From: Rhodothermales bacterium | Lineage (GTDB): Bacteria; Bacteroidota; Rhodothermia; Rhodothermales; JAHQVL01 | Assembly: GCA_041391505.1 (NCBI GenBank) | Contig: JAWKNW010000001.1 | Span: 1-64,000 of the forward strand | Length of the DNA: 64,000 nucleotides | Direction: 5' to 3' | Shown: positions 26,087-35,007 of the stretch, piece after piece | Layout: each line of letters opens with the position of its first letter | Numbering within the stretch: the stretch's first letter is position 1 | The notes under the pieces: generated by a model | The model's database searches: none | What the model saw: only the letters and a program-made list of their open reading frames with translations | Told to the model about the DNA's origin: nothing | Position numbers and translations under genes: made by a program

Positions 26087-28201
26087 TCAGGCGGCGCCGA
26101 GCAGGGCACGGAAGCCGGCTTCGTCCAGGATGGGGATGCCCAGCTCGACAGCTTTGTCGTATTTGGACCCCGTGGATTCGCCGGCGACGACATAATCTGT
26201 TTTTTTGCTCACGCTGGAGGCGACCTTGCCGCCGGCGGCCTTGATCATCGCCTGCGCGTCCGCGCGCCCCAGCGTGGGCAGGGTGCCCGTGAGGACAAAC
26301 GTCTTCCCAAACGCGGCGCTGTCGACATCGTGCGCCGGCTCTTCCTCCGGCAGTCGCGCCAGGTTGAGACCGAGCCGCCCCAGATCGGCGACGAGCGTGC
26401 GGTTGTCCTCCACCTTGAACCAGTCCACGATGCTCTCGGCAATGACCGGCCCGATGCCCTCGATGGCCAGCAACGCGTCCGCATCCATCTCGCTCATCGC
26501 CTCGATCGACGGCACCCGGGATACCAGCAGCTCCGCCGTCGTCTTGCCGACATGGCGCATCCCCAGACCGAAAATCAGCCGCGAAAGCGGCCGGCGCTTG
26601 GACGCCTCGATGCCGTCGAGCAGGTTCTGCGCCTTCTTGCCGGCAAACCCCTCGAGCCCGAGCAAGTCCTCCATCTTCAGCCGATAGATGTCCGAGAGCG
26701 TCTTTACGAGCCCTTCCTGGCCGAGCTGGATGGCGAGCTTGGCGCCGAGGCCCTCGATGTCCATCGCCGCGCGGCTCGCGTAGTGTTCGATGAGCCGAAT
26801 AAACTGGGCGGGGCAGTCCGTCGAGACGCAGTACCAATCCGCCTCACCGGGCAAACGGACGACCGGCGAGTCGCACGCCGGGCATCGCGTCGGGAATACG
26901 AAGACGCGCTCGGACCCGTCCCGCGCTTCCACGACCGGTCCGACGACCTGGGGGATGACGTCGCCGGCCCGTTTGACGAGCACCGTGTCGCCGATGCGGA
27001 TATCGCGGTCGCGGATGTAATCTTCGTTGTGGAGTGTGGCCTGGGAAACCGTGACGCCGCCGATGCCGACGGGCTCCAGCGCGGCCTCCGGCTTCAGCGC
27101 CCCCGTGCGCCCCACATTGACGAGGATGTCGCGCAGTTTCGTCGTCGCTTCGCGGGCGGCGAACTTGAAGGCGATCGCCCAGCGCGGCGCGCTCGACACA
27201 TTTCCGAGCACGCGCTGGTATTCCAGTTCGTCGATCTTGATGACGATCCCGTCGATCTCATAATCGAGCGTGTCGCGGTGCTCCGCCCAGTGCTGGCAGA
27301 AGGCGACGACCTCGTCGATCCGGGTCAGCCGTCGCGCGTGCGGGTTTATCGGGAATCCGAGTTCGGCCAGCCAGTTGAGGAGGTCCCACTGCGAGCCGGG
27401 CATCGCTGCGCCGGCGATCGGCCCGACGCCATAGGTAAAGAAATAGAGCGGCCGGGAGGCCGTGATTTTGGGGTCGAGCACGCGCAGGCTGCCGGCGGCC
27501 GCGTTGCGCGGATTGGCAAAGGTCTTGGCCCCGGCCCCGGCCAGTTTTTCGTTGAGCGCCTCGAAGGCCGTGGCCGGCATATACACCTCGCCGCGCACCT
27601 CCAGCCGGTCGGGCGCGCTTTTCGCCGCGCTGCCCGGCACCGGAATCGTCAAGGGGATGCTCTCGATGGTCCGCACATGCGGGGTGATGTTTTCGCCCTC
27701 GACGCCGTTCCCGCGCGTGGCGCCGATGACCAGATCGCCGGCTTCATACGTAATCGCCAGTGCGAGACCGTCGATTTTCAGCTCCGCCGTCAACGCCGGC
27801 TCCACGGACTCCCCGTACGTCGCTTCGAGCCCCCGCTGGCATCGGGCGTACCAGGCGCGCACCTCTTCCTCGTCGAAGGCATTGGACAGGGACAGCAGCG
27901 CCGCGGGATGGCGCACTTTTTCGAATTGACTGAGCGGTTCACCGCCGACGCGCTGCGTGGGCGAGGCCCCGGTTCGCAGGTCGGGGAATCGAGTCTCCAG
28001 CGTCTGAAGCGCCCGAAAAAGCCGGTCGTACTCCGCATCCGAGACGACCGGAGCGTCCTTCACGTAGTACTGAAAGGCGTGGTAGTTCAATACAGGCGTG
28101 AGCGCCTCAACGAACTGTTTGGCCTCTTCCTGATCGAGATCCTGCAGGTGGACGGCGTCGAGGCGAGCGAGCAGCGACCTCGATTCCTTGGCTAGCGACA
28201 T
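26087..28201 (-). CDS. ligA: NAD-dependent DNA ligase
   Basis: 704 residues, full-length LigA. Domain Ia and adenylation domain (about 1-325) with the nucleotidyl-Lys in KIDG (Lys142), OB fold, a Cys4 zinc finger (CPACDSP... WYCVSTDC, about 410-435), four helix-hairpin-helix units (about 450-600) and a C-terminal BRCT domain (about 625-704, FVLTGTLPTLGR... GGKVASSVSKKT). It seals nicks in replication and repair. The start at 28201 (MSLAKESR) removes 35 upstream residues of non-family sequence present in the longest open frame. The preceding 143 bp contain a candidate promoter. Confidence 0.96.
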   Translation of the reverse strand: MSLAKESRSLLARLDAVHLQDLDQEEAKQFVEALTPVLNYHAFQYYVKDAPVVSDAEYDRLFRALQTLETRFPDLRTGASPTQRVGGEPLSQFEKVRHPAALLSLSNAFDEEEVRAWYARCQRGLEATYGESVEPALTAELKIDGLALAITYEAGDLVIGATRGNGVEGENITPHVRTIESIPLTIPVPGSAAKSAPDRLEVRGEVYMPATAFEALNEKLAGAGAKTFANPRNAAAGSLRVLDPKITASRPLYFFTYGVGPIAGAAMPGSQWDLLNWLAELGFPINPHARRLTRIDEVVAFCQHWAEHRDTLDYEIDGIVIKIDELEYQRVLGNVSSAPRWAIAFKFAAREATTKLRDILVNVGRTGALKPEAALEPVGIGGVTVSQATLHNEDYIRDRDIRIGDTVLVKRAGDVIPQVVGPVVEARDGSERVFVFPTRCPACDSPVVRLPGEADWYCVSTDCPAQFIRLIEHYASRAAMDIEGLGAKLAIQLGQEGLVKTLSDIYRLKMEDLLGLEGFAGKKAQNLLDGIEASKRRPLSRLIFGLGMRHVGKTTAELLVSRVPSIEAMSEMDADALLAIEGIGPVIAESIVDWFKVEDNRTLVADLGRLGLNLARLPEEEPAHDVDSAAFGKTFVLTGTLPTLGRADAQAMIKAAGGKVASSVSKKTDYVVAGESTGSKYDKAVELGIPILDEAGFRALLGAA

Positions 28202-28261
28202 ACCGGGTGCCCGTACTGTCAGATGTGAGCGTGGTGGCGGTGCAAACCGCAATCGGGATCG

Positions 28262-28269
28262 CCAAGGTA
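28262..28269 (-). promoter_or_regulatory. Candidate -7 promoter box (TACCTTGG) before ligA
   Basis: On the minus strand TACCTTGG lies 60 bases before the ligA start and fits TAnnTTTG with one mismatch. A 13-base palindrome (GTCACC-G-GGTGAC) lies at 28321-28333, between this box and the stop of the RodZ-like gene. Confidence 0.25.
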
Positions 28270-28344
28270 CGCCCGCCGGCCGATAGATTCCAGCCGCGTC
28301 GGGCACGCCGCGCGGGTTCTGTCACCGGGTGACCGGGGGCGGGA

Positions 28345-29403
28345 TTATCGCCGGCTCGCGAGCTGCCGCTGGGCCAGGAAGAGGCGGATCGAGTCGCGGT
28401 TGATCACCACGCGTCCGGACGTGTCGGCGGGGATGAGCGGATACCGGTGGCCTTCGAGCCAGACGGCCATGTCGTCGAGCCGTTCCTCGACGGCGATCCG
28501 GTTCAGGAAGGTAAACCGGAGGGTATCGCCCTGATCGAGCCAGTACGGGCGGCGCAGGTCGCGATCGACCTGGACCTTGAAGGGATCGAGTTTGTTTTTT
28601 TCGGCGACGACGACCAGAGTGAGGCTGTCGTGCAGCACGATATCGGCGATGGCGAGCGCGGGCAGCGGGGCGGGCGACGCGGTGCGCTGGGGCTCGCCGG
28701 CCGGGACGTCGGAGGCTGCCGCGGCGGCGGGCGGAAGGGTGACGAGTTCTGTCGACCGGGATGCCCCCGTGGCCGGCGAACGCGAGAGAAACTGAGTGAT
28801 CAGCACGCCGGCGACCACGATAGCAGCCAGGATGCCGCCCCACTGAAACAGAGCGCGCGATTCGAGCCGGCTCACGATGCCCATCGCGGCGGCGGCGGTG
28901 TCCCGCGCGGTCTCGACGAAGCGGGCCAGCCGGGGCTCAAGCCCGAATCGGTCGAATCGGGCGGCGCGCGTGGCAGGCTGCCGGGTCGGTTCAGCCGGCC
29001 TGAATTCGAACAGGGGTTCAGCGACCGGCGCTCCGACCCGCTCGGCTGGTTCGACCGCCTCCGGCTGCTCGACGGGCGCCGGCGCTTCCTGCGGCGGCAG
29101 CCCGAGATAGGCGACGGCGAGTTCGCGGCGATAGGCGCCGGCGAGGGCCGCTTCGAAGGCCTCGGTCAGGGCCCGATCGCTGATGCGAATCGTGCCCGCA
29201 TAACTCCGCAGAATGGCCCGCTGATACACCTCATTAAACAGCGGATGCGCCACGAGCGCGTTCAGTTCGAACTGCTCGATCAGGTTCAGATTGATCTTGG
29301 TAGCCTGATGAATGGCGTCGCGGTCCATCCCGCGCAGTTCCCGAAGGGCGACGAGGTCGTCGAGAAACGAGCGTAACGATGGCGTTACGGGGGTGCCAGC
29401 CAT
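28345..29403 (-). CDS. RodZ-like cytoskeletal/cell-shape protein
   Basis: 352 residues. An N-terminal helix-turn-helix of the RodZ type (about 8-75: LRSFLDDLVALRELRGMDRDAIHQATKI, FNEVYQRAILRSYA), a Pro/Glu-rich linker, one transmembrane helix (about 184-206, WGGILAAIVVAGVLITQFL) and a C-terminal extracytoplasmic DUF4115-like beta domain (about 245-340, LTLVVVAEKNKLDPFKVQVD, LDQGDTLRFTF). RodZ links MreB to the wall-elongation machinery. The start at 29403 (MAGTPVTP) is chosen because the longer open frame runs through a tRNA gene and cannot be coding. It is followed by ligA after 143 bp. Confidence 0.82.
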   Translation of the reverse strand: MAGTPVTPSLRSFLDDLVALRELRGMDRDAIHQATKINLNLIEQFELNALVAHPLFNEVYQRAILRSYAGTIRISDRALTEAFEAALAGAYRRELAVAYLGLPPQEAPAPVEQPEAVEPAERVGAPVAEPLFEFRPAEPTRQPATRAARFDRFGLEPRLARFVETARDTAAAAMGIVSRLESRALFQWGGILAAIVVAGVLITQFLSRSPATGASRSTELVTLPPAAAAASDVPAGEPQRTASPAPLPALAIADIVLHDSLTLVVVAEKNKLDPFKVQVDRDLRRPYWLDQGDTLRFTFLNRIAVEERLDDMAVWLEGHRYPLIPADTSGRVVINRDSIRLFLAQRQLASRR

Positions 29404-29566
29404 GTGGGGTAATGTCTTCGTTTTGAAAAACGGGAGACACCCGATATCCGGGGGGTCAGCCGGCTCATCGGGTAAGCGTTTGTAAATGATAAGCATCCGC
29501 CCAGTACATAGCAACCGACCGCCCCGGCTCTCATCGTCCCGGAGCGCACGATCACAAACACATAAC

Positions 29567-29601
29567 AAAAAGGTCATCGATCCGGAGATCGATGACCTTT
29601 T
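29567..29601. terminator. Bidirectional hairpin terminator downstream of tRNA-Pro
   Basis: A 14-bp stem (AAAGGTCATCGAT-type arm at 29567-29581, matched at 29588-29601) with a 6-base loop and A/T runs on both outer flanks. On the minus strand it follows the tRNA by 18 bases and ends in TTTTTG, an intrinsic terminator. Confidence 0.85.
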
Positions 29602-29618
29602 GTCGTCGGTTTCGACTG

Positions 29619-29692
29619 TCGGGACGGCGAGATTCGAACTCGCGACCCCTTGCACCCCATGCAAGTGCGCTACCGGGCTGCGCCACGTCCCG
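29619..29692 (-). tRNA. tRNA-Pro (anticodon GGG)
   Basis: 74 nt on the minus strand. The acceptor stem CGGGACG pairs with CGTCCCG, discriminator A. The D arm is GCGC-AGCCCGGTA-GCGC, the anticodon stem CTTGC/GCAAG with loop ATGGGGT (anticodon GGG), and the T arm GCGAG-TTCGAAT-CTCGC. CCA is not encoded (CAG follows). It lies between the MerR-type gene and the RodZ-like gene, both on the same strand. Confidence 0.95.
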
Positions 29693-29701
29693 AAACCGGT
29701 A

Positions 29702-30037
29702 CTAGAGCATTTTTTTAAGCTCGTTAAGAAACTCCCGGAGGGCCAAAAGTTCCTGTCGGAATGCGGCTTTATGATCTTTCTGATCCGGCGCGGACTCGTC
29801 CTGCGCGAGCGCCTTGCGCGCGCCCTCGATCGTATACTTCTCCTCGCGCAGCAAGTGCTTGATGCGCTGGATGAAATCGACGTCGGCCTCGGTGTATATC
29901 CGCCTTCCAGCCCTGTTTTTCTGAGGTTTGAGTTCCGGAAATTCCGTCTCCCAGTACCGCAGTACATGCTGTTCCAGGCCGGTGAGCTTGCTCACTTCGC
30001 CGATGGAGTAATAGAGCTTTCGAATTCCGCCTGCCAT
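29702..30037 (-). CDS. Small MerR-family transcriptional regulator
   Basis: 111 residues. The N-terminal winged helix (about 7-75) is of MerR type: LYYSIGEVSKLTGLEQHVLRYWETEF, then GRRIYTEADVDFIQRIKHLL. After it only a short coiled-coil helix (about 80-110) remains, with no effector-binding domain, matching the compact MerR proteins common in Bacteroidota. Its stop is nine bases from the tRNA-Pro 5' end, so tRNA and regulator may be on one transcript. TACTTTGC lies 33 bases before its start. It diverges from the DMT transporter gene. Confidence 0.9.
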   Translation of the reverse strand: MAGGIRKLYYSIGEVSKLTGLEQHVLRYWETEFPELKPQKNRAGRRIYTEADVDFIQRIKHLLREEKYTIEGARKALAQDESAPDQKDHKAAFRQELLALREFLNELKKML

Positions 30038-30070
30038 GGAATCGCAACGGGTAGGACATAGGAATTTATC

Positions 30071-30078
30071 GCAAAGTA
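30071..30078 (-). promoter_or_regulatory. Candidate -7 promoter box (TACTTTGC) before the MerR-type gene
   Basis: On the minus strand CGTACTTTGC occurs 33 bases before the MerR start, in an AT-rich stretch. The identical decamer also occurs at 35697-35706 (minus strand), upstream of cvpA. Both resemble a one-base-shorter TAnnTTTG. Confidence 0.3.
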
Positions 30079-30170
30079 CGAAACAAAACAGGCTAAATTA
30101 CACCCCCCCAACTATATTCCAACCATTGGATTATCCATTTTCTCAGAAGATTGACCTATCTGTAACGCCC

Positions 30171-31115
30171 GTGCCCCGCACACCTCGTGATTCGAGCGGC
30201 GTGTATGACCTCGCCCTGCTGGGTGCCGTCCTGGTATGGGGGATCAATTTCCCCATCGTCAAGAACGCGCTCTCCACCATGCATCCGTTCGCGCTGAACG
30301 TGTTTCGATTCACGATTTCCACCCTGACGCTCGGCATCGTGACGCGCGCCCGGCGGGACGCCGATACGATCCCGCTCAGGGACCTGTTCAGGCGATACGG
30401 GTGGCGCATCCTGCTCCTGGGATTCGTCGGCAACGCGTTCTACCAGATCCTGTTCATTCTCGGCATCGCACGCACCACCGCCGGCACGGCCGCCCTGATC
30501 ATGGCCAGCGCGCCGGCGTGGACCATGATCCTCAGCGCCCTGCGGGGATACGAGGGCGCCAACCGCATCACCGTCATCGGCTTGCTCCTCTCACTCTGCG
30601 GCACCGGCCTGATCGTCTTCGCCGGCCACGACCGGATCTCTTTCAACAACGAGACGTTAGCCGGAAACCTTTTGCTTCTGGGGGCCAGCATCATGTGGGG
30701 TTCGTACACGGCCCTGGCGCGGCCGACCACACGGTACATCCCTCCGCTTCAGCTTTCTTTTGTGGGCTTGCTCGTCGCAATGCCCCTGCTTGTTGCCATC
30801 GGCGTACCCCATATTCAGAGCATCGCCTGGGAACGTGTAACCTGGGACATCTGGCTCGCGATTGTTTATTCGGGCGCCTTGTCGACCGGGCTCGCCGTAG
30901 TGGTGTGGAACGTGTCCGTCAAACACGCGGGCGCCAACTACACGGCCCTGTTTGGAAATCTCGTGCCGATCGTGGCGCTCGCCGCCGGCTACCTGTTCCT
31001 GCACGAGCCCGTTACCTGGACACAGATCATTGGTGGAACGCTTGCTATCGGCGGACTTTTGCTTATCCGGTATCATGCAGCGCGCTGGCATTCGCTACAG
31101 ACGACGCCCCGTTAA
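30171..31115 (+). CDS. EamA-family (DMT superfamily) transporter
   Basis: About 314 residues with ten transmembrane helices in two EamA repeats (about 12-140 and 155-300). LLGAVLVWGINFPIVK opens the first, GNAFYQILFILGIARTTAGTAALIMASAPAW and NLVPIVALAAGYLFLHEPVTWTQIIGG are the typical late-helix motifs of each half. Members export metabolites or drugs; the substrate is not predictable. The frame is open from 30036, but that would start within the divergent MerR start codon. GTG at 30171, 13 residues before the first helix, is preferred; a TTG about 45 bases earlier is possible. Confidence 0.85.
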   Translation: MPRTPRDSSGVYDLALLGAVLVWGINFPIVKNALSTMHPFALNVFRFTISTLTLGIVTRARRDADTIPLRDLFRRYGWRILLLGFVGNAFYQILFILGIARTTAGTAALIMASAPAWTMILSALRGYEGANRITVIGLLLSLCGTGLIVFAGHDRISFNNETLAGNLLLLGASIMWGSYTALARPTTRYIPPLQLSFVGLLVAMPLLVAIGVPHIQSIAWERVTWDIWLAIVYSGALSTGLAVVVWNVSVKHAGANYTALFGNLVPIVALAAGYLFLHEPVTWTQIIGGTLAIGGLLLIRYHAARWHSLQTTPR

Positions 31116-31152
31116 TCGGCGGCCTATTAGACTCATACGATGCCCTGGCCGC

Positions 31153-31938
31153 ATGCTCATGGGTATCGCCGTGCTGGCCTGCGCGGCATACGCCGTCCTG
31201 CCGGCATCGGCGCAGACGACGCTTTTTCCGGTCGAACTCCCGGCGCTGGAGGTCACCACGCACGTCTCCTACCACCCGCTGAACGGAGCGTACCTCACGG
31301 ACTTCACCTACATTCGCCTGGCCTCACCCGAAGAACTCGACCCCAGTTCCGGCGGCACGGGGCGGGTAGAAACAGTGATCCTGTCCGCCGGCGCCCGGTC
31401 GAATGACGGCACGACGCTGGATTTCAGATGGCGCGCGGGGCTGATCGACATGGATCTGGTGCGGACGCCGCTCAGCATGGGGCTGACGCTCTTCGACTTC
31501 AACCGCACCGGTTGGATGGATACCGACTTCCGCTGGGTCAATCTGCGGCTGGGCCCCTCGGTATTCCTGGGATCGCCGCGATCGTTTATCGCCCTGCGGG
31601 CCATCGGGTCCGCCGGCCTCACCACGGTCAAGCTCGGTTCGTTCATGTACGATGGCCTCGGCTCGGAAATACGCGAGCGACGCAGGAGCTACGAACTCGG
31701 GTACCTCGGCGACCTGCACATTCTCCTCTGGGACCGGCTCTCGATGCAGGGGATCTTCGCCTACCGCACGATGCTCGGGGGCGGTCGGCCCCAGTTTTAT
31801 CGCGCCACCGGCACTATCGGAGCCCGTTTCAGCCAGGCGCTCTCCGGGCATCTCGTCTACCAGATCGAGGAAGCGCACGTCGGCCCCTTCAAGCGCCAGC
31901 AGGACGGCTATGGCGCGCTTATCCGGTTTTCGTTCTGA
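31153..31938 (+). CDS. Probable secreted outer-membrane protein, unknown
   Basis: About 261 residues. A signal peptide (MLMGIAVLACAAYAVLPASA then QTT) is followed by alternating polar/hydrophobic strands rich in aromatic residues, ending in RFSF, the terminal Phe signature of outer-membrane beta barrels. GRVETVILSAGARSNDGTTLDFRWRAGLIDMDLV and LGYLGDLHILLWDRLSMQGIFAYRTMLGGG outline the strands. No named family is recognised. The ATG at 31153 is chosen because it starts the signal peptide; the open frame runs further left within the previous gene. It converges on sbcC with a gap of only six bases. Confidence 0.65.
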   Translation: MLMGIAVLACAAYAVLPASAQTTLFPVELPALEVTTHVSYHPLNGAYLTDFTYIRLASPEELDPSSGGTGRVETVILSAGARSNDGTTLDFRWRAGLIDMDLVRTPLSMGLTLFDFNRTGWMDTDFRWVNLRLGPSVFLGSPRSFIALRAIGSAGLTTVKLGSFMYDGLGSEIRERRRSYELGYLGDLHILLWDRLSMQGIFAYRTMLGGGRPQFYRATGTIGARFSQALSGHLVYQIEEAHVGPFKRQQDGYGALIRFSF

Positions 31939-31944
31939 GCGCGC

Positions 31945-34900
31945 CTAGACGCCCAGTACCTGGAACTGCGACCCCAGAACGGGGTGTTTCTCGACCTCGA
32001 TGCGGACCGGAAACGCCTCTTTGAGCTGTTCGAGATGCGTGATGACGAGGATCTTGTCGAAATCGTCCTGGATGACCTGAATGGCCTCGATCAGGTTCTG
32101 AATGCCCTGCTCGTCTTGCGTGCCAAAGCCTTCATCGATCCCGAGGGTGCGGATGCGCACGCCCTGGCGCTCGGCCAGCAGCTGCGAGAGCGCGATCCGC
32201 AGCGCGAAGTTGACCCGGAATGCCTCGCCGCCTGAAAACGTCTCGTAAGGCCGGGCGACGCCCTGTTCATCCGTGATGATGATCTCCAGCGTTTCCTTCG
32301 TGCCGCCCGTTTTTTTGTCCTTGAGCGTTTCCAGCCGCACGTGCATGCGCCCGTCCGACAGCCGATCCAGCAGCGCGTTGGCGCGCACTTCGATGTCGGG
32401 CAGCGTCTCTTCGATGATCAGGGAAGGGATGCCGTTTTTTCCGAAGGCGGCGCGCAGATGCCGGTAGAGCCGGCGTTCGTGCTCGGTTTCCTTCAGCGTC
32501 GTTCGGGCCTCCTTGAGTTCGATGCGATCCCGCTCGAAGCGCTCCAGTTGCGCGTTGAGTTCACCGCTTCGGACATCCATCTCCCGGAGGCGGGCCGCGA
32601 TCGCCTCGCGGCGCTCCCTCCGCTCGGCGGCATCCCGCTGGAGCGTCTCAATATCCGGCAGCGCCTTCGTGAGCGCCTCGAGGTGTTTGCGCAGCGTAAG
32701 GTGTTCCGTCTCGACGCCGGCGCGCCGCTGTTCAAGACGGCCGCGCTGCTCGTTCCAGGCCGGCAGCTGGAGGCGCGCATCCGCGAGGGCCTTGTAGTCC
32801 AGGCCGGCTTGCCCGAGGGTGCGCAGCTCCTGGCGGATCGCATCGAAGCGCTCGGGATCGAACCCGATCGCTGCCAGCTGCTCGCGCAACCGCGCCAGCG
32901 CCGTCTGCGACGCGCGCACCGCCTCTCCGGACACGAGCGCCTCGCGCGCCTCGGCCAGATCGCGCCGAACCCGATCCAGCTGTTTACCGCTCGTTTCGTG
33001 GCGCGCCTCGAGTTGCAGTAGAAAACGCCGGCGCTCCTCGTCGTGCTGGAGCCGGGCGCGCTGGGTACGCGCCGCTTCCAGCGCCTGCTCGTCGATCGCG
33101 ATGGCATCGCGGGCGGCCAGGGCGGCGTCGAGTTCCGTGCGCTGGGCTTCGCCGAACGCATGGCGGTCGATCTGTCGCGTCAGCTCGCCCAGCCGATCCT
33201 CGACCTGATCGAACTCGACCTGACGCCGTTCGAGATCCGCTCCCTGGGCATCCGCGGCTACCAGCTGATCGGCCAGGGTCGAGAGCCGCTGTTGCTCCTC
33301 CCGCGCGTCCCGGTAGCGGCCCCGCAGGTCGTCGCGCCGCTTTTCCTGCTCCGCGATCCAGTCCCGCGCCTCCCGAAGCGCCTTTTCCAGCGCAAGCCGT
33401 TCGGCATCGTACTGCGCTCGGACCGTATCGCGGTGCGCCGCCGTCAGCGGCTGCCCACAGGTCGGGCAATCCCCTTCGGCCGCCGCTTCGATGAGGCGGG
33501 TTTTGCCGGCGAGGCGCTGGATCTCCGCCTCGGTCCCCTCGATCATGCCCTCCTTCTGACGGATGGCTTCTTTGATCGCCTGCCCCTCGCTCATCAGCGA
33601 CTCGGCCAGCCGGTCCACCTCCTCTTTCCGCGCGAGTTCATGCGCCAGCCGGTCCCGCGCCGTTTCCCACTGCCGGCGTTCCTGCTCGAAACCGCGCCGG
33701 CGCGCCAGCTGTTGCGCGAGCTGGCGCTGCTCGCCCACCAACGCCTCGCGGAGCCCGACGAGGGTCTGCTCAAGCCGGCTGACGGTCTCCTGCAGCGCGT
33801 TCCGCTGCTCGACGGCCGCGAGCAAGCGATCGACCTCACCCGAGGCGCGCTTCGCCGCCTCAATGTTGCGCAGGACCTCGGGCAGTTCGCGCAGCTGCAA
33901 TTCCATGTCACGCCGGCTCTCGTCGAGACCGCGCTCCTCGATCTCGAGCGCATGGATTTTCTTCTCAAGCCCCGTCACCGTCTCCCGCAAGGTGTGGGTG
34001 CGCTGCTCGATCTGTTTCTCGACGCCGCGGTACAGGTCGCGTTTCTCATCGAGCGCGTCGCGTTCCACCTGGAGGGTTTGCAACCGTTCGTAGGCCGACT
34101 CGATGGCCTCGGCCTTCGCCAGGATGGCCTCCGCGCCCGCGATCTGCCGGGTGAGTTCGGCCGCGCTTTCGTCGATGTGCGTCCGTTCGCTCGCGAGGCG
34201 CTGCAAGGTCGCCTGCGTGGCGTCTCGTTCCCGCAACTTGCCTTCCTGTTCGGCGAGAAGCCGTAACGCCTCGGCCTCGCCGGCCGCCGCTTCCTCGAGC
34301 AGGGCCGTGCCGGCCTCGATTTCCGCCTGCAGCGCGTCGCGATCCTGCCGGCATGCCGCCTCCGCTTCGAGGGAGCGCCCGAGCCGTTCGATCGCCTCGT
34401 TGAGCCGGTCCGCCGTTTCAGAATAGACACGCTCCCGATCGCGCGCAGCCAGGGACAGCCGTTCGTATTTTTCCAGGTTCAGGATACGGGCGAGGATGTC
34501 CTTGCGTTCGTTGGGGCGCTTTTTGGTAAACTCATCCGAGCGTCCCTGGAGGAGGAACGCCGAGTTGATGAAGGTCTGATAATCCAGGCCGAGGAGTTCA
34601 TCCAGCACCTCCTGCGTCTCGCGGATGGAGGCCCTCGTCAGCGGCTTGCCCTGGTCGGGCGACTCCCCCATGACGTGGAGTTCGAGTTCCGGTTTGCTGG
34701 TTTTCCCCGAGGCCGACCGGGCGTAGCCGCGCAGGACGCGGTAGCGTGTGCCCTCTACGTCGAACACCAGCTCGACCCGCATGCGGGTAGCCCCGATGCG
34801 CAGCAGCTCCTCGTCCGGTTTGTGGCTCCCGCTGGATTTTCTCGCTTCGCCCCAGAGCGCCCAGGTTATGGCGTCGAGCAGCGCGGATTTGCCCTGGCCG

Positions 34901-35004
34901 TTGCGGCCGGAAAGGCAGGCGACGTGGAAGGACTGGAAGTCGAGCGGCTCCGTCTCCGCGCCATAGCTCAGAAAATTGCTAACACGAAGTTCTACCGGAA
35001 CCAT
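31945..35004 (-). CDS. sbcC: SbcC/Rad50-like exonuclease ATPase subunit
   Basis: 1019 residues. N-terminal ATPase lobe with Walker A GRNGQGKSALLDAI (about 33-46) and Q-loop, a long coiled coil (about 180-830) interrupted near 505 by the zinc-hook CPTCGQPL, and a C-terminal lobe with the ABC signature TFSGGEAFRVNFALRIALS and Walker B LGIDEGFGTQD. The protein works with SbcD (Mre11) to open hairpins and process DNA ends; sbcD is not in the window. It starts three bases after the cvpA stop, so the pair is probably one transcript. The last residues (SQFQVLGV) look like read-through of a degenerate 7-bp repeat rather than conserved sequence. Confidence 0.93.
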   Translation of the reverse strand: MVPVELRVSNFLSYGAETEPLDFQSFHVACLSGRNGQGKSALLDAITWALWGEARKSSGSHKPDEELLRIGATRMRVELVFDVEGTRYRVLRGYARSASGKTSKPELELHVMGESPDQGKPLTRASIRETQEVLDELLGLDYQTFINSAFLLQGRSDEFTKKRPNERKDILARILNLEKYERLSLAARDRERVYSETADRLNEAIERLGRSLEAEAACRQDRDALQAEIEAGTALLEEAAAGEAEALRLLAEQEGKLRERDATQATLQRLASERTHIDESAAELTRQIAGAEAILAKAEAIESAYERLQTLQVERDALDEKRDLYRGVEKQIEQRTHTLRETVTGLEKKIHALEIEERGLDESRRDMELQLRELPEVLRNIEAAKRASGEVDRLLAAVEQRNALQETVSRLEQTLVGLREALVGEQRQLAQQLARRRGFEQERRQWETARDRLAHELARKEEVDRLAESLMSEGQAIKEAIRQKEGMIEGTEAEIQRLAGKTRLIEAAAEGDCPTCGQPLTAAHRDTVRAQYDAERLALEKALREARDWIAEQEKRRDDLRGRYRDAREEQQRLSTLADQLVAADAQGADLERRQVEFDQVEDRLGELTRQIDRHAFGEAQRTELDAALAARDAIAIDEQALEAARTQRARLQHDEERRRFLLQLEARHETSGKQLDRVRRDLAEAREALVSGEAVRASQTALARLREQLAAIGFDPERFDAIRQELRTLGQAGLDYKALADARLQLPAWNEQRGRLEQRRAGVETEHLTLRKHLEALTKALPDIETLQRDAAERRERREAIAARLREMDVRSGELNAQLERFERDRIELKEARTTLKETEHERRLYRHLRAAFGKNGIPSLIIEETLPDIEVRANALLDRLSDGRMHVRLETLKDKKTGGTKETLEIIITDEQGVARPYETFSGGEAFRVNFALRIALSQLLAERQGVRIRTLGIDEGFGTQDEQGIQNLIEAIQVIQDDFDKILVITHLEQLKEAFPVRIEVEKHPVLGSQFQVLGV

Positions 35005-35007
35005 GTC

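Noticed and set aside
29404..29967. Extension of the RodZ-like frame to 540 codons
   Set aside because: It would translate through a terminator and the tRNA-Pro gene. The family start is at 29403.
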